Shown: in pieces, positions 55,730 through 64,000 of the stretch | Layout: each line of letters begins with the position of its first letter | How positions within the stretch are numbered: position 1 is the first letter of the stretch | From: Ruania suaedae | GTDB taxonomy: Bacteria; Actinomycetota; Actinomycetes; Actinomycetales; Beutenbergiaceae | Direction of reading: 5' to 3' | NCBI RefSeq assembly: GCF_021049265.1 | Contig: NZ_CP088018.1 | Coordinates: 1,736,001 to 1,800,000 of the forward strand | Length of the DNA: 64,000 nt | Notes under the pieces: generated by a model | Databases searched by the model: none | The model's input: the letters and a program-made list of their open reading frames with translations, nothing else | Told to the model about the DNA's origin: nothing | Made by a program: the position numbers and the translations under genes

Positions 55730-57181
55730 TCAGTCGCCGCCGTCTGTGTCCTCCGCCACGTCGGGGTCGATCACGGAGGCCAGCAGCGCGGTCAGGACAG
55801 TCCGCGCCTGCTCGCCGTCCATCGCCTCCAGCGTGGACAGCACCGGTGCCATCTCCGCCGGCAGCCCGCGGGTGAGAACCTCGGCGACGAGATCCGGCTG
55901 CGGGCCCGTGGCCGGGCGCCCGCGTACCTCGTCGGCCCCCTCGCGCAGAGCGGCGACCAGCTCGCGGGTGACCGACTCCGTGGCCGGGGTGATCGTCAGG
56001 TGCGCGGTGCGTGGCAGGGTGGTGCCGTCCGGCTGGGTGAACGCGGGCTGGGCCTGCAGCAGGAACCCGCGGCGGCGCACGGCATCGACCCAGGCGAACG
56101 GATCGACCTGATGCGCGGGCGCGCGATCCGGATCTGCCTGGACGGCCAGCAGCGCGGCGGCCGGTGCGCCCACCACGGTGAGTCCGCTGATGCCGTCGAG
56201 GGCCCGGCGCACCGCCCCGGTCGCGGCGGCGGTGCGCGCCACCAGCTCGGCGTAGCCCGCGGTGCCCAGGGCCCGCACGATCGCCCACGCGGCCGCATTC
56301 GCGGTCGCCGACCGGGAGCCGAGCACCGTCGGGTTGACCACCGGGTAGCCCGGCCACCCGGTGGTCGCGTAGTACTGCGCCCGGTGGCGCTCCCGGCCGC
56401 GGTAGAGCACCACGGAGGCACCCTTGGGCGCGTAGCCGTACTTGTGCAGGTCGGTCGAGATCGACGTGACGCCCTCGACGGCGAAGTCCCAGCGCTCGTG
56501 GTCGTCCGTGTTGTCCCCCGTGTCCCTCTCGGGCCACCACGGCAGCAGCCAGCCGCCGATGCAGGCGTCGACGTGGACCGGCACGCCGCGTTGCTGTGCC
56601 CCGGCCGCCACCCGGGCGACCGGGTCGATCGTGCCGAACGGGTAGTTGGGCGCGCTCACGACTACCAGGGCAGTGCGGGGCGTGATCGCGGCGAGCACGT
56701 CATCGGCGGCCACGATCCCGGTGCGGGGATCGACCGGGACCTCCGCCAGGGTGAGCCCCAGATACTGCGCCGCCTTGCGGAAGGCGGGGTGCGCCGTCGT
56801 GGGCAGCACCAGCTCGGGGCGCTCGCCACTCGCGTCCGTCTCGCCGCGGGCGGCGAGCCAGCAGTCGCGGGCTGACTTGACGGCGAGCAGGCAGGACTCG
56901 GTGCCCCCGGAGGTGACGGAGCCGGCCACCTCGCCGTCGCCGTGCAGCACCGACCGGGTGAAGCGCACGAGATCGCGCTCCAAGCGCGCCACGGAGGCGA
57001 ACGTGGTCGGGTCCAGGCCGTTCACCGGCAGGAACATCGCAGCCGCCTCGGCGGCCAGCGCATCGAGCTCCGGCCGGCCGTGGTCGTAGACGTAGGACAG
57101 CACCCGGCCGCCGTGGGTGGGTGGATCGGCGTGCCGGATCCGGCTGAGCTCGGCCAGGATGTCGGCGGGGTCGTCGGTCAT
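55730..57181 (-). CDS. PLP-dependent lyase/decarboxylase, sphingosine-1-phosphate lyase-like
   Basis: This 483-residue fold-type I enzyme has the PLP lysine K247 in GVTSISTDLHKYGYAPKGAS, as well as SVTSGGTESCLLAV (about 88-101), APNYPFGTIDPV and VHVDACIGGWLLPWW. The lysine segment closely follows that of sphingosine-1-phosphate lyases and group II decarboxylases. The substrate could be a sphingoid-like phosphate or an amino acid. It overlaps the MFS gene by ATGA. GGAGG precedes ATG 57181. It lies between nusB and pyrR, not a usual place. Confidence 0.75.
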   Translation of the reverse strand: MTDDPADILAELSRIRHADPPTHGGRVLSYVYDHGRPELDALAAEAAAMFLPVNGLDPTTFASVARLERDLVRFTRSVLHGDGEVAGSVTSGGTESCLLAVKSARDCWLAARGETDASGERPELVLPTTAHPAFRKAAQYLGLTLAEVPVDPRTGIVAADDVLAAITPRTALVVVSAPNYPFGTIDPVARVAAGAQQRGVPVHVDACIGGWLLPWWPERDTGDNTDDHERWDFAVEGVTSISTDLHKYGYAPKGASVVLYRGRERHRAQYYATTGWPGYPVVNPTVLGSRSATANAAAWAIVRALGTAGYAELVARTAAATGAVRRALDGISGLTVVGAPAAALLAVQADPDRAPAHQVDPFAWVDAVRRRGFLLQAQPAFTQPDGTTLPRTAHLTITPATESVTRELVAALREGADEVRGRPATGPQPDLVAEVLTRGLPAEMAPVLSTLEAMDGEQARTVLTALLASVIDPDVAEDTDGGD

Positions 57182-58545
57182 CGTGCCTCCAGGAGGTGCG
57201 GGGACGGGCGATGGCGCGCCAGCGGGACCAGGGAGATCAGCACGAGTGCGGCGGGCAGGGCACTGAAGATGACCACCACGGCCGTCAGCGCCGACTCGGG
57301 TTGGACGGCCGGGGCTCCGCCGGTGCGGGAGACGAATCCGCTCAGGGCCAGCACGGCCAGCGCGAGCGTCGGTCCCAGTGCCATGCCCGCGGTCTCCCCC
57401 GCCGTCCACACCCCGGCGATCACCCCGGCCCGGTCGGCCCGGTCCTCCTCGCCGGGACGGGTGCGGGCGTCGTCGGCGATCACGTCCGGCAGCATCGCCA
57501 GCGGGTAGAGCTGCATCCCGGCGTAGGCCACCCCGGCCACGGCGACGGCGGCGTACAGCCACCAGCCGGTCCCGGCGCTCATGAGCACGAGGGAGCCGGA
57601 GGCGATCGCGAAGACCACGCTGCTGAGCACGTACGCCCGCTTCTTGCCCACCCGGTCGGCGAGCCGGCGTGCGGGCACCATCACCAGCAGTGCCGGCGCG
57701 ACGAGCGCCACGAAGAGGCCGGTGACGGCGGACTCCCGCCCGAGCACGTAGGTCGCCACGTACTGTGCGGCGGCCAGCATCGCCCCGGCAGCCAGGGCCT
57801 GCAGGACGAAGGTCGTCAGCAGCGTGCGCAGCGGCCCGCACTCGCGCAGCGCGGCCGCGCCGCTGCGGTAGGCCGCCGGCGACGGCGATCGCCGGGGCGG
57901 GTCGGCTGCCTGCGGCGGGCGGCGGGTCGCGCGTCCGGCCCCGGTGGCGGCCAGCACCATGCCGATCGCCATCACGGCGCCGGTGACGATCGCCATCACC
58001 AGGTAGCCGGTCCGGCCCGACCCGGCCGCGTCGCGTACCAGCGGCCCGCCTCCCCCGAACGCCAGGATGACCACCGCGAGGACGGCGATGCGGGGGGCGA
58101 GCAGGCGGGTGCGCGCGGTGGGCGTCGTCGCCAGCTCGGCCGGCAGGGCGATGTAGGGGACCTGGAAGAGGGAGAAGGCCGTCGTGGCCAGCAGGTAGGC
58201 ACCGACGACCCACATCGCCGCTGCGCCGCCCGAGCCGGGGGCGGCGAAGAGGAGGGTGAAGGCGACCGGGAGGGTGAGCGCGCCGAGCAGCATCAGCCGT
58301 GACCGTGATCCGCGCCGGCGGGCGTCTGCGTCACTGGCGGCGCCGATGATCGGGTCGACGACGACGTCCCAGATCTTCGGGACGGTCACCACCAGCGAGG
58401 CGAGACCGGCGGCGACGCCGACGACGTCGGTCAGGTAGTAGCTGAGGACGAGGCCCGGCAGCGTACCGAACCCGCCGGTGCCCACCGACCCCGCGGCGTA
58501 GCTCGCGCGCAGCCGGCGCGGCAGCGGTGGGTCGGCGGGCGGCAC
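57178..58545 (-). CDS. MFS transporter, glycoside-pentoside-hexuronide type
   Basis: This 455-residue permease has about 11-12 hydrophobic helices. Its first helix pattern GGFGTLPGLVLSYYLTDVVG, followed by KIWDVVVDPIIGAASDA, and the repeated DRVGKKRAYVLSSVVFAI fit the GPH/MelB group, which imports sugars or other small solutes with a cation. It has a coupled stop-start overlap with the PLP-dependent enzyme, suggesting that it brings in that enzyme's substrate. GTG 58545 lies 4 bp after nusB. Confidence 0.8.
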   Translation of the reverse strand: MPPADPPLPRRLRASYAAGSVGTGGFGTLPGLVLSYYLTDVVGVAAGLASLVVTVPKIWDVVVDPIIGAASDADARRRGSRSRLMLLGALTLPVAFTLLFAAPGSGGAAAMWVVGAYLLATTAFSLFQVPYIALPAELATTPTARTRLLAPRIAVLAVVILAFGGGGPLVRDAAGSGRTGYLVMAIVTGAVMAIGMVLAATGAGRATRRPPQAADPPRRSPSPAAYRSGAAALRECGPLRTLLTTFVLQALAAGAMLAAAQYVATYVLGRESAVTGLFVALVAPALLVMVPARRLADRVGKKRAYVLSSVVFAIASGSLVLMSAGTGWWLYAAVAVAGVAYAGMQLYPLAMLPDVIADDARTRPGEEDRADRAGVIAGVWTAGETAGMALGPTLALAVLALSGFVSRTGGAPAVQPESALTAVVVIFSALPAALVLISLVPLARHRPSPHLLEAR

Positions 58546-58549
58546 GGCG

Positions 58550-59008
58550 TCAGTCCACCAGGTTGGGTCCCAGCTCGGCGATCCGGCCGAGCAGGCCGTT
58601 GACGAATCTGGGCGAATCGTCCGTGCTCAGCTCGCGGGCGAGCCCGACCGCCTCATCGATCGCAACGGCGGCATCGACCTCGTCGTTGTAGAGCACCTCC
58701 CACGTGCCCATCCGCAGGATGGCGCGGTCCACACTCGGCATCCGCTCGAGCGTCCACCCCTGGGAGAAGGTGGCGAGGACCTCGTCGATGCGTTCGGCGT
58801 GGGCGGCGAATCCCTCGACGATCTCGACCGAGTACTGGGGCAGCGCCGTCTGCGTGCCCGGTTCGACCAGCCGCTCGGCGAGGACCGAGACCGGGGTCGG
58901 CCGGCCGGGATCGGAGTGCTCGGCCCCGGCCTGGGAGGCGACGGCGCGCTGGTCAGCCTCGTAGAGGACGTCCACGGCCCGCTTGCGCGCCTTCGTGCGT
59001 GCGGCCAT
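58550..59008 (-). CDS. nusB: Transcription antitermination protein NusB
   Basis: This 152-residue all-helical protein joins NusE in rRNA antitermination complexes. Landmarks are ARKRAVDVLYEADQR, TLERMPSVDRAILRMGTWEVLY and AVAIDEAVGLARELSTDDSPRFVNGLLG. It lies 3 bp after efp. Next in relatives is usually bldD then pyrR; here an MFS-lyase pair replaces bldD. Confidence 0.94.
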   Translation of the reverse strand: MAARTKARKRAVDVLYEADQRAVASQAGAEHSDPGRPTPVSVLAERLVEPGTQTALPQYSVEIVEGFAAHAERIDEVLATFSQGWTLERMPSVDRAILRMGTWEVLYNDEVDAAVAIDEAVGLARELSTDDSPRFVNGLLGRIAELGPNLVD

Positions 59009-59011
59009 CCG

Positions 59012-59575
59012 TCAGTCGTTCACGCGGCCCAGGTAGTCACCCGAGCGGGTGTCCACCTTGACCTTGGTGCCGGCCTCGAGGAACAGCGGCACCTGGATCT
59101 GGTAGCCGGTCTCGATGGTGGCCGGCTTGGTGCCACCGGTGGACCGGTCACCCTGCAGACCGGGCTCGGTGTAGGTGATCTCCACCACGACCGAGGCGGG
59201 CAGGTCGATGTAGAGCGGGAGACCGTCGTGCAGGGCGACGATGACCTCGGATCCCTCGAGAAGGAAGTTCTTCGACTCCCCGACGATGTCCTCGGGCACG
59301 GTGATTTGCTCGTAGTCGCTGGTGTCCATGAAGACGTAGCCGGTGCCGTCCATGAACAGGTACTGCATGTCGCGGCGGTCGACGTTCGCCGTCTCCACCT
59401 TCACGCCGGCGTTGAAGGTCTTGGCCACGACCTTGCCGTTGGTCACGCCCTTGAGCTTGGTGCGGACGAACGCCGGCCCCTTGCCCGGCTTGACGTGCTG
59501 GAACTCCACGACGGACCAGAGCTGTCCGTCGATGTTGAGCACGGTGCCGTTCTTCAGGTCGTTGGTCGTTGCCAC
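59012..59575 (-). CDS. efp: Elongation factor P
   Basis: EF-P helps the ribosome through proline stretches. The 187-residue protein has a KOW-like N-terminus ([21 protein letters not shown]) in which the tip loop PGKGP holds a lysine, and two OB domains ending [14 protein letters not shown]. The PGKGP loop is that of actinobacterial EF-P, thought to be unmodified. GTG 59575 follows GAGGA. Confidence 0.95.
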   Translation of the reverse strand: MATTNDLKNGTVLNIDGQLWSVVEFQHVKPGKGPAFVRTKLKGVTNGKVVAKTFNAGVKVETANVDRRDMQYLFMDGTGYVFMDTSDYEQITVPEDIVGESKNFLLEGSEVIVALHDGLPLYIDLPASVVVEITYTEPGLQGDRSTGGTKPATIETGYQIQVPLFLEAGTKVKVDTRSGDYLGRVND

Positions 59576-59684
59576 GCGATCGTCCTCACTACAGGTTGGT
59601 CAGGCGGGCCGGGGCAGGATGCCCGGGCCCGGTGCGGCACTCAGGGTAACGTGCCGGGCCCTCACGCCGCGCCCCGGCCCGGGC

Positions 59685-60092
59685 TCACCCGAGCAGCGCG
59701 AACAGAGCCAGCCCGCCGAGGCCGGCCAGGGCCGCCCACACGTAGGAGGTCAGCGTCCCGACGAGGAAACGCTCGGAGATCCCCGCGTGCCCCTCGAGCG
59801 CGCGGAACCGCCCCAGCCCCTTGACGGCGACGACGACGGCGATGCCGGCCGGGTAGCCCACCAGGATGCAGCCGGTGATGGCGAACCGCTCGAGCACACC
59901 GATCCACCAGCCACCGCGCAGCACCTCTTCGGCGGGCTGCTCCGGGGACGACGCAGCGGTCTCCTCGGGCGCCGGCGTCCGGCGGGCGAAGCGCGCGAGC
60001 AACCAGCCGGTGAGCGGTGCGCCGGCGCCGGCCGAGACGCCGAGGGCGAGGCAGGAGATCGCCGCGGTGATCAGGATGTCGCCGACAGTCAT
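59685..60092 (-). CDS. Membrane protein, DUF3307-like partner of the SatD-like gene
   Basis: This 135-residue protein has about four hydrophobic helices. The segment WWIGVLERFAITGCILVGYPAGIAVVVAVKGLGRFR, followed by GISERFLVGTLTSYVWAALAG, resembles the C-terminal half of DUF3307 membrane proteins, which often lie beside SatD genes in other phyla. ATG 60092 overlaps the SatD-like stop (ATGA). Function unknown. The family call needs a profile search. Confidence 0.55.
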   Translation of the reverse strand: MTVGDILITAAISCLALGVSAGAGAPLTGWLLARFARRTPAPEETAASSPEQPAEEVLRGGWWIGVLERFAITGCILVGYPAGIAVVVAVKGLGRFRALEGHAGISERFLVGTLTSYVWAALAGLGGLALFALLG

Positions 60093-60712
60093 GAGTCCAT
60101 CCTGCCCGTCTCGTCCAGGGACGCCAGCAGGCGCTCCGCGAGCGGGTGCACGCCGCGCTCCTCGTCCCACATCGCGGCGCGTAGCCGCGCGCTGACCGCC
60201 TGGGGGGACACGCCCAGGGCGGTGGCCGCCTCGCGTGCGGTGCAGCCGGTGGTCTCGATCAGGTCGATCGCCTCCCAGCCCGCGTCGGTGCGCCGGCGTA
60301 CGACGCCGGCCACCAGCTGCAGCAGCGCCTCGGCCTCGGCAGCCCCGGCGGCCTGACCGGCGGTGACGGCCATGGGAACGGGTACCGTGCGTCCGCGGGC
60401 CCGCTCGACCGCCTCGCGGGCATGCAGGAACGCCGCTCCGGACGAGGCGCGGGCGCTCTCGGCCAGGGGCAGGTCGACAGCGCCCACGCCGACACCGACG
60501 CTCCACTCGTGGCGGCGGTGCAGCGCGAGCACCGCGCGCAGCGTGCCGGCTGCGGTGGTGAGGACACCCTGGATCTCATCGCCCACCGTCCGCTCGAAGG
60601 CGAGCGCGACGGCGGGATCCCGGCCGTGCAGCCGGTGCAGGTGGTCGAGGGTCTCGGGCACCAGGTCCCGGTGCCGGCGGGAGGCGTTCTGGTCGGCGGT
60701 CACGACGAACAT
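60089..60712 (-). CDS. SatD-like protein with helix-turn-helix
   Basis: This 207-residue protein starts MFVVTADQNASRRHRDLVPE, in keeping with SatD-type proteins. A conserved central region VGDEIQGVL and SVGVGVGAVDLPLAESARASSGAAFLHAREAVERA (about 70-105) follows. It ends with a predicted helix-turn-helix TGCTAREAATALGVSPQAVSARLRAA (about 155-180). It is probably an autoregulator with a small-molecule or nucleotide sensor. The ATG is leaderless and its promoter is covered by palindromes. Confidence 0.65.
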   Translation of the reverse strand: MFVVTADQNASRRHRDLVPETLDHLHRLHGRDPAVALAFERTVGDEIQGVLTTAAGTLRAVLALHRRHEWSVGVGVGAVDLPLAESARASSGAAFLHAREAVERARGRTVPVPMAVTAGQAAGAAEAEALLQLVAGVVRRRTDAGWEAIDLIETTGCTAREAATALGVSPQAVSARLRAAMWDEERGVHPLAERLLASLDETGRMDS

Positions 60713-60714
60713 AG

Positions 60715-60788
60715 ATCAAGGGTAGAGCCTTGATGTCGCACTATCAAGCCCCTAGGCTTGATACGTGAGGAGCAAGCCCTCAGGCTTG
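60715..60788. repeat. Three palindromes spaced 28 bp apart
   Basis: ATCAAGG-N6-CCTTGAT (60715-60734), TATCAAGC-N6-GCTTGATA (60742-60763) and CAAGC-N6-GCTTG (60773-60788) have centres at 60724.5, 60752.5 and 60780.5, exactly 28 bp apart. All share a 6-nt spacer. The first two cover the -10 and -35 boxes of the SatD-like gene; the third overlaps the end of aroQ. They look like operators for the SatD-like regulator. Confidence 0.8.
60719..60747 (-). promoter_or_regulatory. Promoter of the SatD-like gene
   Basis: On the minus strand -35 TTGATA (60742-60747) and -10 TACCCT (60719-60724) are 17 nt apart; the -10 box ends 6 nt before ATG 60712, so the mRNA is predicted to be leaderless. Both boxes lie within palindromes. 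Confidence 0.65.
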
Positions 60789-61220
60789 ATGAAGCAACCC
60801 CTGCAGCGCGAGCCGGTAGGACTCGACGCCGAATCCTGCGACGGTTCCCGTGGCCACCCCGGCGATCACGCTGGTGTGGCGGAACCGCTCCCGTGCGGCC
60901 GGGTTGCTCAGATGCACCTCGATCAGGCGCAGGCCCCCGGTGGTCACCTGCGCGGCGGCATCGCGCAGTGCATAGGAGTAATGCGTGAAGGCGGCGGGGT
61001 TGAGCACCACGTCCCGGCCGGTGTCGACCGCCTCGTGCAGCCAGGCCATCAGCTCGGCCTCGTCGTCGGTCTGGCGCACCTCGGCCTCGAACCCGAGCTC
61101 GGCGGCCCACCCGAGCACCCGCTCGGCCAGGCCGGGATGGTCCAGGTGGCCGTACACGTCCGGTTCCCGGCTGCCCAGGCGGCCGAGGTTGGGTCCGTTG
61201 AGCACCAGGACTGCAGACAT
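60780..61220 (-). CDS. aroQ: 3-dehydroquinate dehydratase, type II
   Basis: This 146-residue dodecamer-type enzyme is the third step of the shikimate pathway. Motifs are LVLNGPNLGRLGSREPDVYG (catalytic Tyr), NPAAFTHYSYALRDA and IEVHLSNPAARERFRHTSVIAGVATGTVAGFG (His and Arg). ATG 61220 is the normal start. It is the last gene of the aro operon, 5 bp after aroB. Its stop codon lies within a palindrome of the following regulatory region. Confidence 0.94.
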   Translation of the reverse strand: MSAVLVLNGPNLGRLGSREPDVYGHLDHPGLAERVLGWAAELGFEAEVRQTDDEAELMAWLHEAVDTGRDVVLNPAAFTHYSYALRDAAAQVTTGGLRLIEVHLSNPAARERFRHTSVIAGVATGTVAGFGVESYRLALQGLLHQA

Positions 61221-61225
61221 GTCGT

Positions 61226-62308
61226 TCACTCCCCCGTGACGGCGGTGTAGGCGGCGGCGAGCAGCGCGGGATCGGGCCCCGCCAGCCGGGTCGGTCGGGC
61301 CAGGCCCTCCAGCACGACGAAGCGTAGCGTCGCCCCGCGGGTCTTCTTGTCCCGGCCCATCGCCTCCCGCAGCTCGTCCCACACCCCCGGCCGGTACCGG
61401 GTCGGCAGCTCCAGGGCGGCCAGCACGTCGCGGTGGCGGCGCAGCAGGGCGGCGTCGATCAGTCCGGCCGCGTGGGCCAGCTCGGCCACGAACACCATCC
61501 CGACGGCGACCGCCTCGCCGTGGCGCCAGCGGTACTGCTCGTGGTGCTCGATCGCGTGGGCGAAGGTGTGACCGTAGTTGAGGATCTCCCGGAGGGAGGA
61601 CTCCTTCAGGTCGGCGGAGACGACGTCGGCCTTGACCTGCACGGCGCGGCGGATCAGCTCGGCCAGCACCGGGCCCTGCGGCGCCATGGCCGCGGCCGGG
61701 TCGGACTCGACCAGCTCGAGGATCCGGGGGTCGGCGATGAAGCCACACTTGACCACCTCGGCCATCCCCGCCCGCAGGTCCGCCGGCGGGAGCGTGACCA
61801 GCCAGTCCAGATCACACACCACGGCGCTCGGTGAGTGGAAGGCCCCGACGAGGTTCTTGCCCTCGGCGGTGTTGACGCCCGTCTTCCCGCCCACCGCCGC
61901 ATCGACCATGGCGAGCACCGTCGTCGGGAGCTGGATCACCCGCACCCCGCGTAGCCAGGCGGCGGCGACGAAACCGGCCAGGTCGGTGGTGGCACCGCCA
62001 CCGAGCCCGATCACCACATCGGTGCGGGTGAAGGCGGCCTGGCCGAGTGCGGCCCAGCAGCCCGCGGCGGTCTCGATCGTCTTGGCCTGCTCGGCGTCGG
62101 GAAGCTCGTGGGGGTGCACCTGGTAGCCGGCGGCGCGGAGCCGCCCGGCCACCGCAGCGGCCTGCTCCCGCAACGCGGGGGCGTGCATGAGGAAGACGCG
62201 GGCGACGCCCTCACCCACCAGGGCGGGCAGCCGGTCGAGCAGGTCCGAGCCGATCAGCACGTCGTAGTCGTGCTCGGCCCGCACCGGCACGGTCACCGGC
62301 TCCCTCAT
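61226..62308 (-). CDS. aroB: 3-dehydroquinate synthase
   Basis: This 360-residue NAD-dependent, metal-requiring enzyme makes 3-dehydroquinate. Motifs are VVIGLGGGATTDLAGFVAAAW (about 98-118), LPTTVLAMVDAAVGGKTGVN, and REILNYGHTFAHAIEHHEQ with the metal His. ATG 62308 overlaps the aroK stop. Complete. Confidence 0.95.
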   Translation of the reverse strand: MREPVTVPVRAEHDYDVLIGSDLLDRLPALVGEGVARVFLMHAPALREQAAAVAGRLRAAGYQVHPHELPDAEQAKTIETAAGCWAALGQAAFTRTDVVIGLGGGATTDLAGFVAAAWLRGVRVIQLPTTVLAMVDAAVGGKTGVNTAEGKNLVGAFHSPSAVVCDLDWLVTLPPADLRAGMAEVVKCGFIADPRILELVESDPAAAMAPQGPVLAELIRRAVQVKADVVSADLKESSLREILNYGHTFAHAIEHHEQYRWRHGEAVAVGMVFVAELAHAAGLIDAALLRRHRDVLAALELPTRYRPGVWDELREAMGRDKKTRGATLRFVVLEGLARPTRLAGPDPALLAAAYTAVTGE

Positions 62309-62817
62309 GCGGGCACCTGCGCGAGCACGGTGTCGCGCACCTGCTCCGGCGTGAGTCCGTCGGTGCGCACGACGACGGTCGCGAGCCCTTCGTAGATCCC
62401 GCGCCGTGCGTCCATCAGCGCCTGCCACTGGCGTCGCGGGCTGCCCAGCAGCAACGGGCGGCTCGTCGTCAGCCCGACCCGGCCGGCGGCGTCGGCCAGT
62501 CCGACGGAGAGGAAGACCACGGTGTGCCCGGCCAGGTCGGCCTGGGTGTCGGGGTCGAGGATCGCTCCCCCACCCAGGGCGAGGACGCCGTCGTGCTCGG
62601 CCAGTGCGCGCTGCACGGCGGTGCGCTCGGCCTGCCGGAAGTAGGGTTCGCCATCGTCGACGAAGATGTCGGAGATCGCCCGGCCCTCGGCGGTCTCGAC
62701 GTCGGAGTCGGTGTCGCGGAAGGTGACACCCAGCGCCTCGGCGAGGAGATGGCCGGCGGTGGACTTGCCGGCCCCGGGCGGCCCGATGAGGACGAGGCGA
62801 GGATGGGCCGCGGTCAT
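62305..62817 (-). CDS. aroK: Shikimate kinase
   Basis: This 170-residue P-loop kinase phosphorylates shikimate. Motifs are [18 protein letters not shown] (about 8-25), [20 protein letters not shown] with the shikimate-binding Asp, and [11 protein letters not shown]. The Arg-rich lid [18 protein letters not shown] follows. ATG 62817 overlaps the aroC stop. Confidence 0.94.
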   Translation of the reverse strand: MTAAHPRLVLIGPPGAGKSTAGHLLAEALGVTFRDTDSDVETAEGRAISDIFVDDGEPYFRQAERTAVQRALAEHDGVLALGGGAILDPDTQADLAGHTVVFLSVGLADAAGRVGLTTSRPLLLGSPRRQWQALMDARRGIYEGLATVVVRTDGLTPEQVRDTVLAQVPA

Positions 62818-64000
62818 CGCATGTGCTCCGGGATCGAGTCCAGGTACGTGCGCACGTTGCGCGCGGTCTCCGAGATCGAGTCCCCGCCGAACTTCTCCAG
62901 CAGCGTCTCGGCCACCACCAGGGCCACCATCGCCTCGGCCACCACGGCAGCCGGCGCGATGGCGCAGACGTCGGAGCGCTGATGCAGGGCGGTGGCCGCC
63001 TCCCCGGTGGTGACGTCGATCGTGGCCAGGGCCCGCGGCACCGTGGAGATGGGCTTGAGGGCGGCCCGTACCCGCAGCACCTGCCCGTTGCTCATCCCGC
63101 CCTCGACGCCACCGGCCCGGTTCGTCGCCCGGGTGAGGTGACCGCCGGGGTCGCGGACGATCTCGTCGTGGGCGACCGAGCCGCGCCGGGCGGCGGTGCG
63201 GAAGCCGTCGCCGACCTCGACGCCCTTGATCGCCTGGATGCTCATCAGGGCGCCGGCGAGGCGGGCGTCGAGGCGCCGGTCGGAGTGGACATAGCTGCCG
63301 ACCCCCGCCGGCACGCCGTAGGCGAGCACCTCGACCACCCCGCCGAGGGTGTCCCCGGACTTCTTGGCGTCATCGATCTCGGCAACCATGCGGGCGGAGC
63401 TGTCGGGGTCGAAGCAGCGCACCGGGTCCTCGTCGAGGGCGGCGACGTCGCCGGGTCCGGGGAGCGGCGCGTCCTCGGGCACGCCCACCGGGCCGGTCTG
63501 GACCACGTGCGAGACGAGCCGGATGCCGGCGGCCTGCTCCAGCAGGGCGGCGGCGACGCGACCGAGGGCGACACGGGTGGCGGTCTCGCGCGCGGATGCC
63601 CGCTCGAGCACCGGGCGGGCGTCGTCGAGGTGGTACTTGGCCATCCCGGTCAGGTCGGCGTGACCGGGCCGCGGGCGGGTGAGCGGCTTGTTGCGCGCCT
63701 GCTCGCGGGCGTCCCCGGTGCCGGCGTCGACGTCGAGCACGGAGGAGTCCACCGGGTCGGCGGACATGACCTGTTCCCACTTCGGCCACTCGGAGTTGCC
63801 GATCTCGATCGCGACCGGGCCTCCCATGGTGCGCCCGTGCCGTACCCCGCCGAGGATCCGGACGGCGTCCTGCTCGAACTTCATCCGGGCGCCGCGCCCG
63901 TAGCCCAGGCGGCGGCGCGTCAGGGCTGCGGCCACGTCGTCGGTGGTGATCTCGACACCGGCGGGGACCCCTTCCAGGATCCCCAGCACTGCGGGGCCGT
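62814..64000 (-). CDS. aroC: Chorismate synthase (5' end outside window)
   Basis: This FMN-dependent last enzyme of the shikimate pathway is nearly complete: about 395 residues are visible and the first dozen or so are beyond the right edge. Motifs are [54 protein letters not shown]-like [22 protein letters not shown], and [25 protein letters not shown]. It heads the operon aroC-aroK-aroB-aroQ, all genes overlapping or nearly so. Confidence 0.94.
   Translation of the reverse strand, partial: GPAVLGILEGVPAGVEITTDDVAAALTRRRLGYGRGARMKFEQDAVRILGGVRHGRTMGGPVAIEIGNSEWPKWEQVMSADPVDSSVLDVDAGTGDAREQARNKPLTRPRPGHADLTGMAKYHLDDARPVLERASARETATRVALGRVAAALLEQAAGIRLVSHVVQTGPVGVPEDAPLPGPGDVAALDEDPVRCFDPDSSARMVAEIDDAKKSGDTLGGVVEVLAYGVPAGVGSYVHSDRRLDARLAGALMSIQAIKGVEVGDGFRTAARRGSVAHDEIVRDPGGHLTRATNRAGGVEGGMSNGQVLRVRAALKPISTVPRALATIDVTTGEAATALHQRSDVCAIAPAAVVAEAMVALVVAETLLEKFGGDSISETARNVRTYLDSIPEHMR

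Overview
The window looks like a chromosomal segment of a high-GC actinobacterium of the Micrococcales type (possibly Ruaniaceae or Beutenbergiaceae; the family is a guess). The evidence is the base composition, frequent GTG starts, start-stop overlaps, and several actinobacteria-specific genes in a familiar order: rbpA, mihF, pafBC, helY, garA and ftsR-like regulators, DUF881/Sbp, and a degenerate priA. There are 71 supported protein genes, one riboswitch and one probable chromosome-dimer resolution site. I see no tRNA, rRNA, CRISPR array or insertion sequence.

Layout. (1) 0-5.8 kb, plus strand: the actinobacterial cell-cycle/metabolism block, CDP-alcohol phosphatidyltransferase - DUF881 - Sbp - DUF881 - garA/odhI (FHA) - ftsR-like MerR - DUF151 nuclease - second MerR. 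(2) 5.8-20 kb: an accessory region of small detoxification and resistance-type genes: two DinB proteins, four VOC (glyoxalase-fold) proteins, an ArsR-VOC operon, a phosphotransferase, a UvrA-like ABC protein, an AraC regulator, an aldo/keto reductase, a WYL-DUF4037 fusion and a tandem pair of paralogous membrane proteins. A dif-like XerC/XerD site lies at 8593-8620. (3) 20-32 kb: rbpA, the ppm1-lnt lipoprotein/mannosylation pair, a DeoR regulator, helY, a lipid kinase, tatC-tatA and pafC-pafB. (4) 32-36 kb: hisG-hisE next to a two-gene ABC transporter (ribXY-like) under an FMN riboswitch. (5) 36-64 kb, minus strand: rpe, rsmB, fmt, an HNH endonuclease, a HAD hydrolase, priA, metK, coaBC, rpoZ, gmk, mihF; the pyrimidine operon pyrR-pyrB-pyrC-carA-carB-pyrF; an inserted pair (MFS transporter and PLP-dependent lyase); nusB-efp; a SatD-like regulator with its membrane partner; and the shikimate operon aroC-aroK-aroB-aroQ, cut by the right edge.

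The most informative signal is the dif-like site combined with a switch in gene orientation. Left of it 10 of 13 genes are on the plus strand, and right of it 50 of 58 are on the minus strand, so transcription converges on the site, as expected at a replication terminus. Other points of interest are the ribXY-like uptake operon occupying the place where relatives often keep riboflavin biosynthesis genes, three evenly spaced palindromes over the promoter of the satD-like gene, the ArsR-VOC operon with an operator inside its promoter, and about seventeen genes with a TANNNT -10 box 6-7 nt before the start codon, implying leaderless mRNAs. All family assignments come from reading motifs; no database search was possible.
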